A stretch of DNA of 64,000 bases from positions 41,014,129 to 41,078,128 of the forward strand of contig OY743180.1 in NCBI GenBank assembly GCA_963555705.1, read 5' to 3'. The stretch is from Ligustrum vulgare (taxonomy: Eukaryota > Streptophyta > Magnoliopsida > Lamiales > Oleaceae). Positions 1 to 11,689 of this stretch are shown here, piece by piece (positions within the stretch are counted from its first letter, which is position 1; each line of letters opens with the position of its first letter). The notes below the pieces were generated by a model, which saw only the letters and a list, made by a program, of their open reading frames with translations, did not search any database and was not told the origin of the DNA. A program made the translations under genes and the position numbers.

Positions 1-590
1 AGCATTTTATTTGAAGTCCCTTAAATGTGTCGACCTTTTTTCTTGCTTTTCCAAAATTTGGTTTAAGGTGTTTGAAGTGGTGTTTTCCTCACAAAGAAGA
101 GATAAATAACATTAGAGCACATAAACGTCATAAAAATTTAGAGGTAAACACAACTACAACCCCCAAACTAAAGAAAAAGCATAATTGTGAGTTTTTCAAA
201 TATGGTTGACCACCCATATTCAGGCCCTGGCGTAATCTCGAAAAATCAAAATTTTCCCAAGCTATATTTTGACAGATGAAAGTACCTATGGTTTATATCG
301 TAGCAAAAATTCAGCACAATTGAAGTTCATGTGGCAAACTTAGGACCTGAAACTGAAAACCCTGCAATGAGTGCCTAACTATGCCTACTATGTCAACTTT
401 GAGTTTTATGCATTAAACCAATGTAAGCCATGAATGAATGATACATATGAGATGTTTAACGTGTATTAAAGGTATTCACTCAAAATATTTGCAAAAACAC
501 GAAGAAAACACCATTATTACATTTTATCAAACACTTGGTGTGCATAAAGGAAAGTCAATAGAAATCACAGAGTTGGGAACTTGGATTTTC

Positions 591-624
<34 letters not shown>

Positions 625-741
625 AGAAACACATGCAATTCATCATCAAATCCTAGCCTAACCCATGTTTCAATCATACATATAATCAAAATACCACAAA
701 AGCATGAAAACCATTAAAATTTGCAAGATTTCCAAGTTAGC
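1..741. other. Unassigned AT-rich DNA with poly-A tract
   Basis: No coding region or recognisable element is supported here. An uninterrupted A tract lies at about 591-620. The short open frames in this stretch have no recognisable domain. The right edge is set by the TGTAACGACCC motif at 742, which looks like an LTR end. Confidence 0.5.
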
Positions 742-1199
742 TGTAACGACCCAGAATTTTTCGGTTCAAAAACGTTGGAGTGTTACTAAAAACATTCAAT
801 TTTCTTAAATAAATGCGGAAGCTTAAAAATAGATAGTCCTTTAATTTAAAATAAATAAACAACGTTCATATGCTTTTCTAAAACATGAAATTGAAATTCA
901 TTTCCACAAACTTAATAAACATGTTTTTAATCAATAAGTAAATCTGAAATAAAAACTAAATAAATTTAACTCTTCAAATCTCCTTGGTAATCCGTATCAC
1001 TACTTCGCCACCATCTAATCAATCCTAAAGTAACTTGAAAATGTTTTAAAATATGGAATAAACATACAAATATACTCAGTATAGATCGCGTGTCAGTATT
1101 CTCACAATTTAATATCAAAAGCAAGTAAATTACGCACATAACAGACTTTCATAGAGGGATAGAAATTGGATCATCTCATTCTCGATTTAGGTCATTGAT

Positions 1200-1502
1200 G
1201 TGATCCAGACCACGAATACAAGCCCGCACAAAGATCCATTGAAGATCAAAGGAGGACCAATGACTCGACTGCAAACAAAGAGGGCCAACGAAGCAATGGA
1301 CAAGCTAGTTCAAGGAACAATGGCTAAGACAATGTTCGCGTCATCAAAAGAAGCAAGTTCCATGTTGGGACCGAGCCAAAACGACGAGTGGATCAACCTC
1401 ATTCAAGCCGTCGAAGAAGATTTTCAAAATTCAAGAATTACGGCCGTAACCCATAATCCTTACGGACGTAACGAGCCCACTGATGAAAATTGTGATTTTT
1501 AA
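1200..1502 (+). pseudogene. C-terminal tail of a gypsy polyprotein lying inside the LTR
   Basis: The frame is open from the LTR start for about 100 codons and encodes GPMTRLQTKRANEAM. A GPMTR-[ST]-[RK]-x-K-R-type tail is typical of the end of Ty3/gypsy pol polyproteins after integrase. No integrase lies upstream because only the LTR remains. The frame has no ATG near its start (it opens through GTG at 1200), so it is the LTR-encoded end of a longer protein and not a gene of its own. A similar tail starts the LTR at 61609-62343. Confidence 0.6.
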
Positions 1503-1567
1503 GAAAATCGGACTTACGGCCGTAACGCATATTTATCACGGCCGTAATGAGGCCTCGGGCTGAAAAC

Positions 1568-2440
1568 AAGATTTTCAGAAAATAAGATTTACGGTCGCAA
1601 AGAATTATGTCACGGCCGTAACTGTTAAACAGAAACCAAGTTTCACGGCCGTAAAAGCCTATATGCGTAAATTTTAGGGTTTTATTTATTTCCTTATTTT
1701 TAGCTAGTTGTTTCCTAGTTTAATTAAAACTCTTAACCTAGATTTTGACCCTATTTATAGGGATGTAATTTTCATTATTTAGAACACAACTTTGATATTA
1801 TTATTGAGAGACAATTTGCTTTCAAACTTTATTCTTTACTGAATAAAATCCGAACTTGCGAGTTAATCTTGTTTGTTCAAATCTTGGGTGAGATTTATTT
1901 TCATTGTGATCAAGAGGTCAGCATATCTATTGATTGTGTTGGTTGCTTGGTTCAATTAATTTGAATCAATCTCGAAATCGTGATTCTTTGGCGTAAGATT
2001 TTCAGAAAATAAGATTTACGGCCGCAAAGAATTATGTCACGGCCGTAACTGTTAAACAGAAACCAAGTTACGGCCGTAAGGAAGTTAGTCACGGCCATAA
2101 AAGCCTATACGCGTAAATTTTAGGGTTTTATTTATTTCCTTATTTTTACCTAGTTGTTTCCTAGTTTAATTAAAACTCTTAACCTAGATTTTGACCCTAT
2201 TTATAGGGATGTAATTTTCATTATTTAGAACACAACTTTGATATTATTATTGAGAGGCAATTTGCTTTCAAACCTTATTCTTTACTGAATAAAATCCGAA
2301 CTTGCGAGTTAATCTTGTTTGTTCAAATCTTGGGTGAGATTTATTTTCATTGTGATCAAGAGGTCAGCATATCTATTGATTGTGTTGGTTGCTTGGTTCA
2401 ATTAATTTGAATCAATCTCGAAATCGTGATTCTTTTGCGT
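1568..2440 (+). repeat. 427/446-bp tandem duplication inside the solo LTR
   Basis: Segment 1568-1994 is followed directly by a near-identical copy at 1995-2440. Both begin AAGATTTTCAGAAAATAAG and run to GATTCTTTKGCGT. The second copy is longer mainly because it carries one more palindrome unit (TTACGGCCGTAAGGAAG region, about 2064-2090). The copies share the putative TATTTATAGGG and LTR body, so promoter-like sequence is doubled. Confidence 0.85.
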
Positions 2441-3134
2441 TCTTGGGTCGATTCCAATAATTTGTGGGTTGCGTAGCTACAATTGCTACGTGGTTTGCAT
2501 CAGTCATACCTATTCTCAATCTCGATTTAGTCTGGTCCTGTGACTCGCTTCCATATATCTACATAATACCCTTTGGTATTACCCATAAGATCCTCATTCG
2601 GATAACATAATAACGCATTAAATATTCAAACTTAAAACATTAAAGAGCGAAAACACAAACCACTTGTCACATAGGAGATCCATACCTTAATATATCATAC
2701 GAACTTTGAAGGAAAATATGCTTGAACATTGAAAGTATTTTTTTAAAACTTTTACGCATAAAGCGTATTTTTGTGTGATGAAAAACTAACTTTGGAAAAT
2801 ATTTATGGATGAAATCACCATAATTCCAGTACAATTAGTATAGAAAGACCGTGTAACACAAGTAATAAATAAATATGATAAAGGTAATTTGAAACAGTTT
2901 TGTCCGTGCTTTTATCAATAATAACTGTGCAATAATGTGTGAAACAAAAAGGGAATCTCAACGGTTTATGGTAGTTATTGAAAATCGTGTGGAATTTACT
3001 ATTTGAAAGAAAAAGTTTTTGAAAAGGATTGTGATTCCCCAATTACGCAAAATGTGATATTACAGGCCAAAATGAATTGCAATTAAAACTTTAGAAATTG
3101 TTTTTAAAGTTGTATTCATTTAATCAACTATAAG

Positions 3135-3253
3135 TTGACGTGATTTTATCCAAAATAACTTAATTATGATCTACAAAACGAGCCTAATATCAATATATTA
3201 ATTATCATTGTAGATCATAATTAGTTACTGGTCCAAATAAAATTTTCGTCAAA
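3135..3253. mobile_element. Small foldback/MITE-like element
   Basis: Two arms of roughly 45 bp form an imperfect inverted repeat: TTGACG...TAATTATGATCTACAA on the left and TTGTAGATCATAATTA...CGTCAA on the right. The inner about 20 bp match almost perfectly. The centre is about 30 bp of AT-rich sequence. There is no coding capacity. Superfamily and TSD could not be assigned. Confidence 0.5.
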
Positions 3254-4019
3254 ACATAAAATACTTAGTCCTTCGACTTCTCAAAATCATTAAAAGACAT
3301 CAATGATAAAATCATTAAATAATTCTAGCCTTCCAAACTTTTGGGGCATTACATTAGTATAAAAAATCATACCTTTTGGGAGGATTTTGATGTGATGCAG
3401 ATTTCTTTGGTGCTCAAATCCATTTGGAATGTATGCAAGTTTGATTGGTTGGGGAGAATTTGGGAGAGAGAAAATGAGTTTGATGTTATGAAATTTGATA
3501 AATTCATGTTCAATGTTAAAAACTGTCAAATTTACACTCCGGACAACTGCACAGTCGCACAGTTAAATTCTGTAGGATCTAATGACTTTCATTGCATGCG
3601 CACGACCACTTGTATTGGAAAGTGATGGCCACGTGGTCATCCGGTTGACACCTAAAAATTTTGCAATATGAATTTCAAACTCAATTATTTTTTTTAACCC
3701 CAACAACACCTCTTAATGCAAGCACCCAACCACCTACATTTTGCTTATGTCTCAAACTAATGTTCAATGCTTATGTTTATGATCTAACACGGATCAAAAT
3801 TCAATAGAGTGAACATGCTATTTATGCTCAATGTGCACCAACTTATACTTTCATGTTTTAGGCCAGATTTCAATGATAATAATGATGCTCAAACTCTCAA
3901 TCAAGAAACATGCACTTATCAACAACTCAATGAGGTGCAACTAATGTCATGCCAACATGATAACTCGAATATGCAAAAACTAAACTAGTAAATGCAAATA
4001 AATCCTAAAACTACTTGAA
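3254..4019. other. Unassigned sequence, probably old element interior
   Basis: Open frames of up to 94 codons occur on both strands at 3290-3625, with no recognisable domain. The stretch lies between the foldback element and the recognisable Tat/Ogre-like interior, and may belong to the latter. Nothing more can be supported. Confidence 0.35.
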
Positions 4020-5126
4020 AAGCAAAAAATAAAGCAAAAAAAAAAGGGAAAGAAAATTGGGTTGCCTCCAAATGGCGCTCCATTTTTTTTTTTTTTTGGT
4101 TGGTTGAGCCATTCACAGAAGCACTCCATTTATATTCTAAAGCCCAAATTTTTACTTTTATTGTTCAAGGAACTCTAAATAAAGCTTTTGATGACCTTTT
4201 TTGTTTGTGACGATTGAACTTACTCCAATTTTCATCTGGACACCAAAATCTTACTTTCCCAATGTCATTTATGTTGACATCTCCACTTGATTTAAACTTC
4301 AATAAGTAGACTTCAATTACCAAGTCAATGCAAATGACGAAATCAATTACGAAACTAGAGGGTTGCACGATAAGGTCCGCACTCTTAAGTTCATCCTTGT
4401 TTGTTTGCTCTTCTATGATCAGCTCCTCTCTCCCCCACTCAGTCGTCATTTTTAATTGAAGTTTCCTCGAGCTCGATATTCGAAATTTGAATTTTTGGCA
4501 ATGGAGAAATGGTCTCTATATGGCAAACAATTTCTTCTGGTGATCCACTACATTAGGTTGCTCTTCTTTTTCTTCAACTATTTCAACCAATTTTTCTGAA
4601 TCATCTGATCTAGTCACCAGAATTTCTGGCATATGCACTGGCTCTCTCTGATATGCTCACTGTCACTTGCCTCATCAACTTCTTGATTCATTAAATCTAG
4701 CTTGTTGATTTTGCAATGCCTGTATTATCAAATATTTCCTGTCAAAATATTTAATTTTAGCCTGAACCACTTGTACTGGTTGTTCATCCCCACTGGGGAA
4801 TTTTTCTATCAAAGAAAGACTTGCATCAATTCTTGCAAGCAATGCTGTGATCCCATCAATCCCAAGTGTTGTTTGATCAAAATACCAATGATGATTGTTT
4901 GTTGTCATATTAACTACTCTATCTGTTGTGATGCCTCAAAATGTTTGAAATCTCATTCAATCCCTGAAAAGGAAAAAATTCACGACTTTTTAAATAGTCC
5001 CAAAACAAAAAACTAAGAAATAAATATAAAAATAAGGAAAAATAAAAAGTTCAAACTAAAGCAAGAACTAATTGGTAATTTGGTATCGATATTAATTGAC
5101 AATCCCCGACAACATGGCCAAAAACT
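4020..5126 (-). mobile_element. 5' internal region of a Tat/Ogre-like gypsy element with degraded ORFs
   Basis: Read on the minus strand, the LTR at 5127-6512 is followed by AGTTTTTGGCCATGTTGTCGGGG, a slightly mutated form of the TTTTTGGCGCCGTTGCCGGGG-type leader known next to the primer site of Tat/Athila/Ogre elements. Two frames follow (4675-4908, 77 codons; 4165-4449, 94 codons), separated by stops; they have no reverse transcriptase or integrase motifs. The GGGTTGCCTCC motif near 4060 is common in non-autonomous members of this group. It is probably a non-autonomous or decayed copy. Confidence 0.55.
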
Positions 5127-6512
5127 TGATGTGCTAAATAGCAAGTGTACGATGTCGCATCCAAGTAATAAAGTGAACTTTTTGAGTCCGGGTTATCGTC
5201 CCACAGAGATTGTAATTAAGTCCGAAATTATGTTAGTTCTCGCTTTATTTGAACGATAAAATGTGGATTTTTGAATTGAACTAAAATATTAAACTAAAAA
5301 TCCAAAGGAAAGAAAATACATTTAGTTATTCTAAATTGATGTTTATAATTGTTGGGACATTCGACTTCACATAGTCAATACTTTTAATTCCAAATCTAGT
5401 TTTATTCCTAATGTTGTGGTCGATCGAATTCACTTATGCATATGAAATTCCCTTCTCGTATTTAAATCAACTCTACCTAATTGGAACACAAGAATTCATG
5501 TAGCGATCACAATAACAACAAACGTATATCTTTATCGTTGTTGAATTACAAGATTTTAGTCCTAAATCTAAATGTTAGCTCATCTCTCGGATTATGAAAA
5601 TACTCATGAAATCATTGAATTAGTCGCAAATTAATTCATGCATTAAAGACAAAATAAAATCAACACATCCAATCAATAACGCAAAACTAAAGTTATAGAA
5701 TTTAAAACATAAAACTAGGCTACATCGAATATCCCAACTTTGAATTTAATAGTTCATCAATAAAGAAATAAATACACAGAAATATAAATAACAAAGAAAA
5801 GGAAATCTTGTACCAAGTATTTCGCTCCCAGGGGATAATCTTAAATTTCAAAGCCTTTGCCTTCAATTTCCTCCAAAGAATTTGATGTTAAGAATTCGAA
5901 ATTATGATGTTTAGAAACTGTGCAAAGGTCTCCAAAGGATCCCTTTTTCATGCATGAAAGGTTGTATATATAGTTGGAGAGGAAATCTCAGCAAAAACAA
6001 GGAGAAATCTGGGAATGGGCCTGACTTCGCTGGGCCTTGGACAACTATGCGGCCGCTCAGGGTAAACTTGGTGGCCGAGCAGTTGAACTAAAAGTGGTTC
6101 TGTTAAATTCACGTCTGTCACACGGCCACCTAAAGAAAAAGGTTGTGGCCGCACAGGCCATTTCTTCCGGCACAAATTCCATCTTTCAGCTTGTATAAGT
6201 AGATCCCTATACTTTTATTGCACATCAAGTCCTTCAACTTTCAATTGCTTGAATTAGGTCTCCACAATTGTAAATTATTCCAATTGACTTCCTCTCGTCC
6301 TCAATTGTTTTCAAGCCTTTTCCAAAGTGTATAATTCAGCTACAATAAGCATCCATTTATCCTTTATTTGCTTCAGTTCCTTTGTTCACTTGATTTTGGG
6401 ATGTTTTCTGCAATGTAAACAAATAATTAACAAATAAATAGAATTTATTCTAAAATGACAACATATTATCCTAATTTAGATATATAAATAAGTGTATAAA
6501 ATACACTTATTA
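5127..6512 (-). mobile_element. Tat/Ogre-like LTR, minus orientation, flanked by internal sequence on both sides
   Basis: On the minus strand it starts TAATAAGTGTATTTTATACAC (first dinucleotide mutated from TG) and ends GCTATTTAGCACATCA. It is clearly related to the solo LTR 19405-20626, sharing CAAGTGTACGATG, the GTCCGAGTTATC-type segment and the TATGCATATGAAATTCC region. The primer-side leader lies beyond its minus-strand end and a purine-rich, PPT-like stretch precedes its start. It contains GC-core motifs (TGCGGCCGCTCAG at about 6050, TGTGGCCGCACAGG at about 6143) in an AT-rich background. Length is 1386 bp. Confidence 0.7.
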
Positions 6513-7256
6513 AAAACTCCCAAACTCGAATCATTGTTCGTCATCGAACAAAGTAAAACTAAACTCACATACAAACCTAAAAATAGCAAATCTTGTTTTC
6601 ATGTCAACTTGTTAACCACATGCCTCAAAAATCTAGATCACATTATACTTTAGCATAGAATTTAGTTATCCCATGTTAGACTTTCAAGTGTGTGTGTTAA
6701 TGGCCAAAGTTAAACTCATACTTATGTAAGAACATGCTAAACATAGTGTGGCCAGTTATGCGCAAGCAAACCTAAATACCGTGTGGCCAACCTATGATGT
6801 TCTATGGATTCTTCTTATCCAGACTACTTTAGGGCACCAGGTTCAGAGAACCCCTTACTTTGAAATTAAACACTTTGAAAGATGGAGGACTTAAGGGATA
6901 ATTATACAAAATCAGAACTTTTTAAAACATTAAAACACTTTCTCTCTCCCTTCACTTTCAAACAGAGATATAGGCGGAATGGAGATGTGGTTTCCCCTAC
7001 CGATTTAAGGTCTTTGGCCATCCATCCGGTTTGCAGTAGAGATGGAGATTCGGTTGTGGTTGATTGTAGTTGAATTCATGATGAAGGTATCCATGTGTGT
7101 TTTTTGATTTGGCTTGCTGGTTGGAGTTTAGGGCTCGATAGTGGTTGAGGTGCATGTGTTCATGGTGGCTGTGAAATTTTTGGAGGTAGAGTTGGTTATG
7201 CTCGTTGGTTATGGCGGGTGGTTGTAATCAGAAAATTTTGTGTGAGGTTCAAGACG
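6513..7256 (-). mobile_element. 3' internal end (PPT side) of a Tat/Ogre-like element, then unassigned DNA
   Basis: On the minus strand, GAGTTTGGGAGTTTT directly precedes the LTR start and is a polypurine-tract candidate. The preceding TTGTTCGATGACGAACAATG resembles sequence usually seen just before the 3' LTR in Tat/Ogre-type elements. Above about 6870 the sequence loses resemblance and may be old Tekay LTR. No coding region is supported. Confidence 0.45.
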
Positions 7257-7681
7257 AAAAGTGTAATACCGTTTTCATTTTATGAGAATTTCTTAAATCC
7301 CACGTGATAATTATGTTAATGTTATTATAAATTTTCAAATTGATGATTAATTATCGTCTAGGGAAGGACTTGGATGCCACCTCGATCAATGTACCAAATT
7401 GGAAAGTTTATAAATTAGTTACGTACAATTATATGTCTAATTGTTTATTTTAATTATTACTTGCCATTTCTATTTTAATTTAGTAGTAAGTTACCTAAAT
7501 TGCATTAAATTGAAGTTGGGGAAAGTTTAGTGACAATCGAGGGTAAATAGAACTTATAGACTTACTTAAACAAAGGAGGGGACTTGAAGGACCAATTTGC
7601 AAATTTTAAAAGATTAAAATTAAACCTAAAGCCTAAACCCTCATTATACCTCTCTCTCACTCACGGTCTCTCTCTCACACC

Positions 7682-7683
<2 letters not shown>

Positions 7684-7720
<37 letters not shown>

Positions 7721-7961
7721 GAACTCGCACCCTCGGTCTCTCTCTTCATCCGCCTCTGTCTTGCCCTCCTCGCCTCTCTCTCTGTCTCGCCCTCTCTCCT
7801 CTCCTCTCACGGAAACACCGCTGCTGCTGCCTCCCTCACTGTCGCCGACCACCAGTCACCAACCACCGGCGGTAAGACCCCCTTTTCCCTTCCCCTCTCA
7901 CCCGCACACACACACGAAACCGGGTTCATACACTTCCACGCACACACACATACATATCGAT

Positions 7962-8034
<73 letters not shown>
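7684..8034 (+). repeat. Compound microsatellite (CT)n, (AC)n, (AT)n
   Basis: A CT run lies at about 7686-7718, an AC run at about 7962-7987 and a TA run of roughly 23 repeats at about 7988-8033, all within the solo LTR. They explain the Ser-Leu-rich and Tyr-Ile-rich open frames on both strands. Confidence 0.9.
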
Positions 8035-8035
<1 letters not shown>

Positions 8036-9351
8036 ATTTTTGTGTATATATGTATGTATATATCAGTATTTATATGCATTTACATATGAAAATTTCAAAT
8101 TTTGATATGTATGCATATATGATTTTTCGATTCAAAACTTTTAAATTGAATTTCACATGTTTAATTCTTTGAATCTGGAATTTGATATATGTATACATAT
8201 GGGTGTATAATTTCCACAATGGAGTTTTTAGATTTCGAAAAATTTTATATGAGTTTGGTTAATTGATATTTTTAGCCTGATTTCGAATTTTAAATTGTTA
8301 AACTTCAGTTTTGGGGTAATGTGTGTATACATATTTGTGTATGTATGTATACGTTTCAAACTTGTCAATGTATGTGAATTTCCAAATTTTGATAAAGTAC
8401 GAATTTAAGTTTGTTAATTAATTATTCGTGCCTAATTATGAGTTGAAAATTGCAAATTTTTAAATTGGGAAAACTTCATGAATGGTTAGAGTTATTATTT
8501 GAGTATTTTGTACATTTTGGCTTAAGTTAGATATATTTATTTGAGTTAAAATTTAAAAGGCGAAAAAGTCTTCTAACTCCCAATGAAATTGGATTTTTGT
8601 GTTTAAAATATGGCATGCTAGGTGTTTGAAATAACTTTAAACCTCATTTGGATTAAATTGAAGTTTTAACTTCGGTTAAGCGTATGGTTAGTTCAAAAAG
8701 GATAATGATTGTGTTTTGAACTAAAAGTTTTGCCTAATTTGATAAGTGAGATTTCAATTTTGCCTTCGAGTTTATCTCTTATTTCGAGTATGGTATTATA
8801 TGTGTTGGACATAACGTGAGGTCACGTTTGAGTTAAGTTGAGAGGTTTTTTTGTTTAGTATTGAAATGAATAGTGAAATGTGCTTTCAAACTAAAAGTAT
8901 ATTTATTTTATTAAATGAATGGATACAACTAGGATTTTGGTACATTGACGTCACGGGAAGCCAAGGCTCTTCTACTTGCAAATCTAGAAAACGGTAAATA
9001 CTAAGAACGTCAAGTAAGTAAACTTCCCCTATTTTTATAGAAGTTGAATGTAAATGTGAAATGTGTAAATGACTGTCTTGCAACTTACTTGCTTTGATGA
9101 ATTTCATTTACTTTATGAAAGTATATGTTATTGAGAAGAATGTTTAAGCATGCACATTATCATGTCATTGCATCATCAAGCATGCATTAGCATCGAAATT
9201 GGGAAGTCAAATGTTTTTAAATGAAAGAAATGTGTCAAGGTGCAAGTTTGTTCAAAAGTTATGTATCCCATGTTTTTAAGAAATGAATGGGTGTACTTCT
9301 AGTTCATGAAAGATGTGAGTGGGAAATGGGGCGCGGGGGACCGGCGTACCT

Positions 9352-9482
9352 GAATTAAGTCACTTTGCGACGGAATGTTCAACCGTTTTACGGTGGACTG
9401 TTAAACCGCTTTGCGGTGGAATGAAGTGAATGAGCCGCTTTGCGGTGGAATGAAGTGAATGAGCCACTTTGCGGTGGAAATG
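9352..9482 (+). repeat. Short minisatellite with TTTGCGGTGGAATGAAG units
   Basis: About five imperfect copies of a unit containing CCGCTTTGCGGTGGAATG occur in a row inside the solo LTR. Two adjacent units of about 33 bp (from 9410) are nearly identical. Confidence 0.75.
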
Positions 9483-10201
9483 TGAAAGTTAATCTGGTTC
9501 CAAATAAGAATTTCCCACTGTTATCTGATTGACTAGAAGATACACCAAATGAGCTCACGACGGAAATGAAGTGAAAGTTTTGAAATGTTAAGTGAAAGTT
9601 TGAAAAGTTTGAATGTTCTGGAAAGTAAAGTAAATGGGGATACATATATGGAATTTTTAAAGCATTCATGTCATAAGCATGCATTCATGCATAAAGTTTA
9701 CTTACTGAGCTTTAGCTCACCCCATTCCCTCCCCAATATTTCAAGTGATGAAAGTTAGGTGACCCGAGGAGAGCACTCGGCAGCTGACTCAAGCTATACC
9801 CGCTTCAACCCTTTTAAAATAAAGTTAAATTATAATTTATTTCAATTTCTCATTATTTGTTCTTTAATTCATGTATTATTGAGGTTAAATTACCTCTTAT
9901 TTCATTTGCTAAAGTTTATTTAATTGGAATTATATTGTTGAGGAGTTTGGGACTTATCGTAATGGTTTGGATGATGTTTGGGATTGAATGAGTTGCGATG
10001 TGTACTTTAAAATGATTTTGATGTTCCTCTACAGGTTGACTATGTCCAATTTACAGAGGAGACTCTGTCGAAATTTTTGTAAAATTTCATAATAGAAAAT
10101 GACAATGTTGAGGTTTTAAATGATTTTTTTTTTCCGCATTTAAGTAAAGAAAAGTTAACACGCCTATGTTTAAGATTTTGAACTTGGGGTGTTACAAAAA
10201 G

Positions 10202-10861
10202 GGTGGAATCATACGTTGCTAAAGTTCTTGTGTTTTTTTCGTGAATAAGGAGAGGGAGAGTGTATATATAGATTCGTACGGGAAGTTTATGATTCGGAAT
10301 AGGGATTTGGAAAACTTGGATACGGGAATTATAAAGCAAGTAGAATACTTCACAAAATATGATTACTTAAAAGATAAAATATTGGATAAAAGTATTTTTG
10401 ATAATGATAATAAAATAAATTTGAAATTTGAACTTAAAATAATTTGGGTTTAAAATAAATAAATTTTGGGGGGCTTAAAACGATTATTAGACTCAGACAA
10501 TTTTTAAAACTTTAAATTGGGCTAAAATTGAAATTGGGCTCAAATTTATTTTTTTGACTCAAAATTATTGACATGGTTTGACGAACACGTTTTAATTTAA
10601 AAATGGGTGAAATTATTGCGACACGTTTACTAGAAATTAAATATTTATTTAATAATTAACTGAAAATTCTCAGGTGCTACAACCTTACCCTCTTAAAATA
10701 ATTTCATCCACAAAATTTATACTTACTTGATCTATGATGTCTTGGTACGTGGCCAGGATTTTGCTTTCTTTTTTCTAAGTAGCCTCATCATTAGCATATC
10801 TACCCCACTAGACTTTGACTAAAGGAACTTCTCTGTTTCCAAGGACAGGGACTTTACTCTC
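10202..10861 (-). mobile_element. Tekay-like 3' LTR start and end of pol (chromodomain tail)
   Basis: On the minus strand, codons from about 10861 down to 10690 encode VPLVKV, a stop, WGRYANDEAT and an acidic tail. This is the usual form of the chromodomain-type C-terminus of Tekay/Del polyproteins (LVKVxW...EATWE). It is followed by TGTAGCACCTGAG at about 10684, the start of the 3' LTR, which runs down to the solo-LTR insertion at 10201. In-frame stops show it is dead. Confidence 0.6.
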
Positions 10862-11684
10862 TGATGTGACCCCAAGTAGGAGATCAAGGGAAAAGTCAAG
10901 CTATTGAAAATACGACAATGATCTACGTGAAAAATGGAACAAGTTTCAAGTTGGAGTCGAGTCGAGAAGATGAACGGATCAAGTCGAGTCAAAGAGGGGA
11001 AGTTCGGGGACCAGAATTATACTTACAACCGTAAGTCATCTAGATCACTTCTGTAAGTCACTATCGGGTAAAAATGAAGAATTTTAAAAAAATGACAATT
11101 ATGGCCATAATTTTAGTTGTTACGGCCGTAACAGTTAAACATGAACCAACTTACAGTCATGACCACGGAAGTTACGGCCGTAACTATGTCGCGAACAGGA
11201 TTTCGCGAATTTTTGTTTTCTTTTCATTTTTAATTATTTCTCAACTCTATTTTGAGCCCATTAGCGGCTAGGGTTAGTTGTTAGGTCATTTTTCATTATA
11301 TTATGTTTTATTTCATTATTGAATGAGAACTTTGATATTGAATTGATTTTGAGAGTATTTTCTCTTTGAAAAGTGAGATTCTCCTTTTCTTGTTCTTCAA
11401 GAACAATCCTGAACTTATCAATGTTTGTGAAAATATTTGTGGCATTCCAATCAGAAACTTATCAAGGAAATCGACATCCCCTATGGCATTTCGAAGACCT
11501 TGGTTCTTCATTCCACTCTGGCGATTCATCATGTCGTGATTGTTGGGTCAAGTTCCTGTCATCAAAATCCTATCTTTATTGACTTTATTTCTTATTTCGT
11601 GTGTTCACTGAATTTAGATCTTTCATATTGTTTGTGTCATTTTTTTCGCATTTTTTATCGCGTTTCTTGAGTGGGATCGTATCA
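10862..11684 (+). mobile_element. Solo LTR, divergent member of the ACGGCCGT family
   Basis: It runs from TGATGTGACCCC to GGGATCGTATCA and has a perfect TSD CTCTC (10857-10861 and 11685-11689). It aligns by eye along most of its length with the reverse complement of the LTRs at 21092-25400 (AAGTAGGAGA, GATCTACG, ACAAGTTTCA, TTATCAAGGAA, GGGATC near the end). Only two intact ACGGCCGTAA motifs remain (about 11122 and 11173), with several mutated ones, so it is older than the full element. Confidence 0.8.
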
Positions 11685-11689
11685 CTCTC

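Larger units (their letters stand above)
1196..2502 (+). mobile_element. Solo LTR of a Ty3/gypsy element (ACGGCCGT-rich family)
   Basis: The sequence runs from TGATGTGATCC to TTTGCATCA and is flanked by a perfect 5-bp TSD, GTCAT (1191-1195 and 2503-2507). No second LTR or internal region is present, so it is a solo LTR left by recombination. Its start matches the LTR start of the element at 21092-25400 (TGATGTGATCC), and both are dense in the palindrome TTACGGCCGTAA and variants. About ten complete or near-complete ACGGCCGT motifs occur between 1440 and 2100. It interrupts the older LTR at 742-3064. Confidence 0.8.
742..3064 (-). mobile_element. Decayed Tekay/Del-like gypsy LTR, minus orientation, split by a solo LTR
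   Basis: The left edge TGTAACGACCCAG and the following AAATGCGGAA match the reverse complement of the 3' end of the LTR at 7262-10196 (CCGCATTT ... GGGGTGTTACA). The right edge GATATTACA mirrors that LTR's start, TGTAATACC. This suggests a minus-orientation LTR of the same broad family, about 1 kb once the inserted solo LTR 1196-2502 is removed. The immediate flanks (TTAGC and GGCCA) give no TSD, so it may be a partial or rearranged copy. The lineage comes from end-motif resemblance only. Confidence 0.45.
7262..10196 (+). mobile_element. 2.9-kb solo LTR of a Tekay/Del-like gypsy element
   Basis: It begins TGTAATACC, ends GGGGTGTTACA, and is flanked by a perfect 5-bp TSD AAAAG (7257-7261 and 10197-10201). 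The block TTTACTTACTGAGCTTTAGCTCACC (around 9690-9720) is typical of the long LTRs of Tekay/Del chromoviruses. Open frames inside (for example 7584-8036) come from simple repeats and do not represent genes. The element inserted into an older LTR of a similar family, since Tekay-type LTR sequence resumes at 10202. Confidence 0.8.

Noticed and set aside
7584..8079. Open frames of 63-150 codons on both strands
   Set aside because: They arise from CT, AC and AT dinucleotide runs inside a solo LTR; no domain and no constraint visible.
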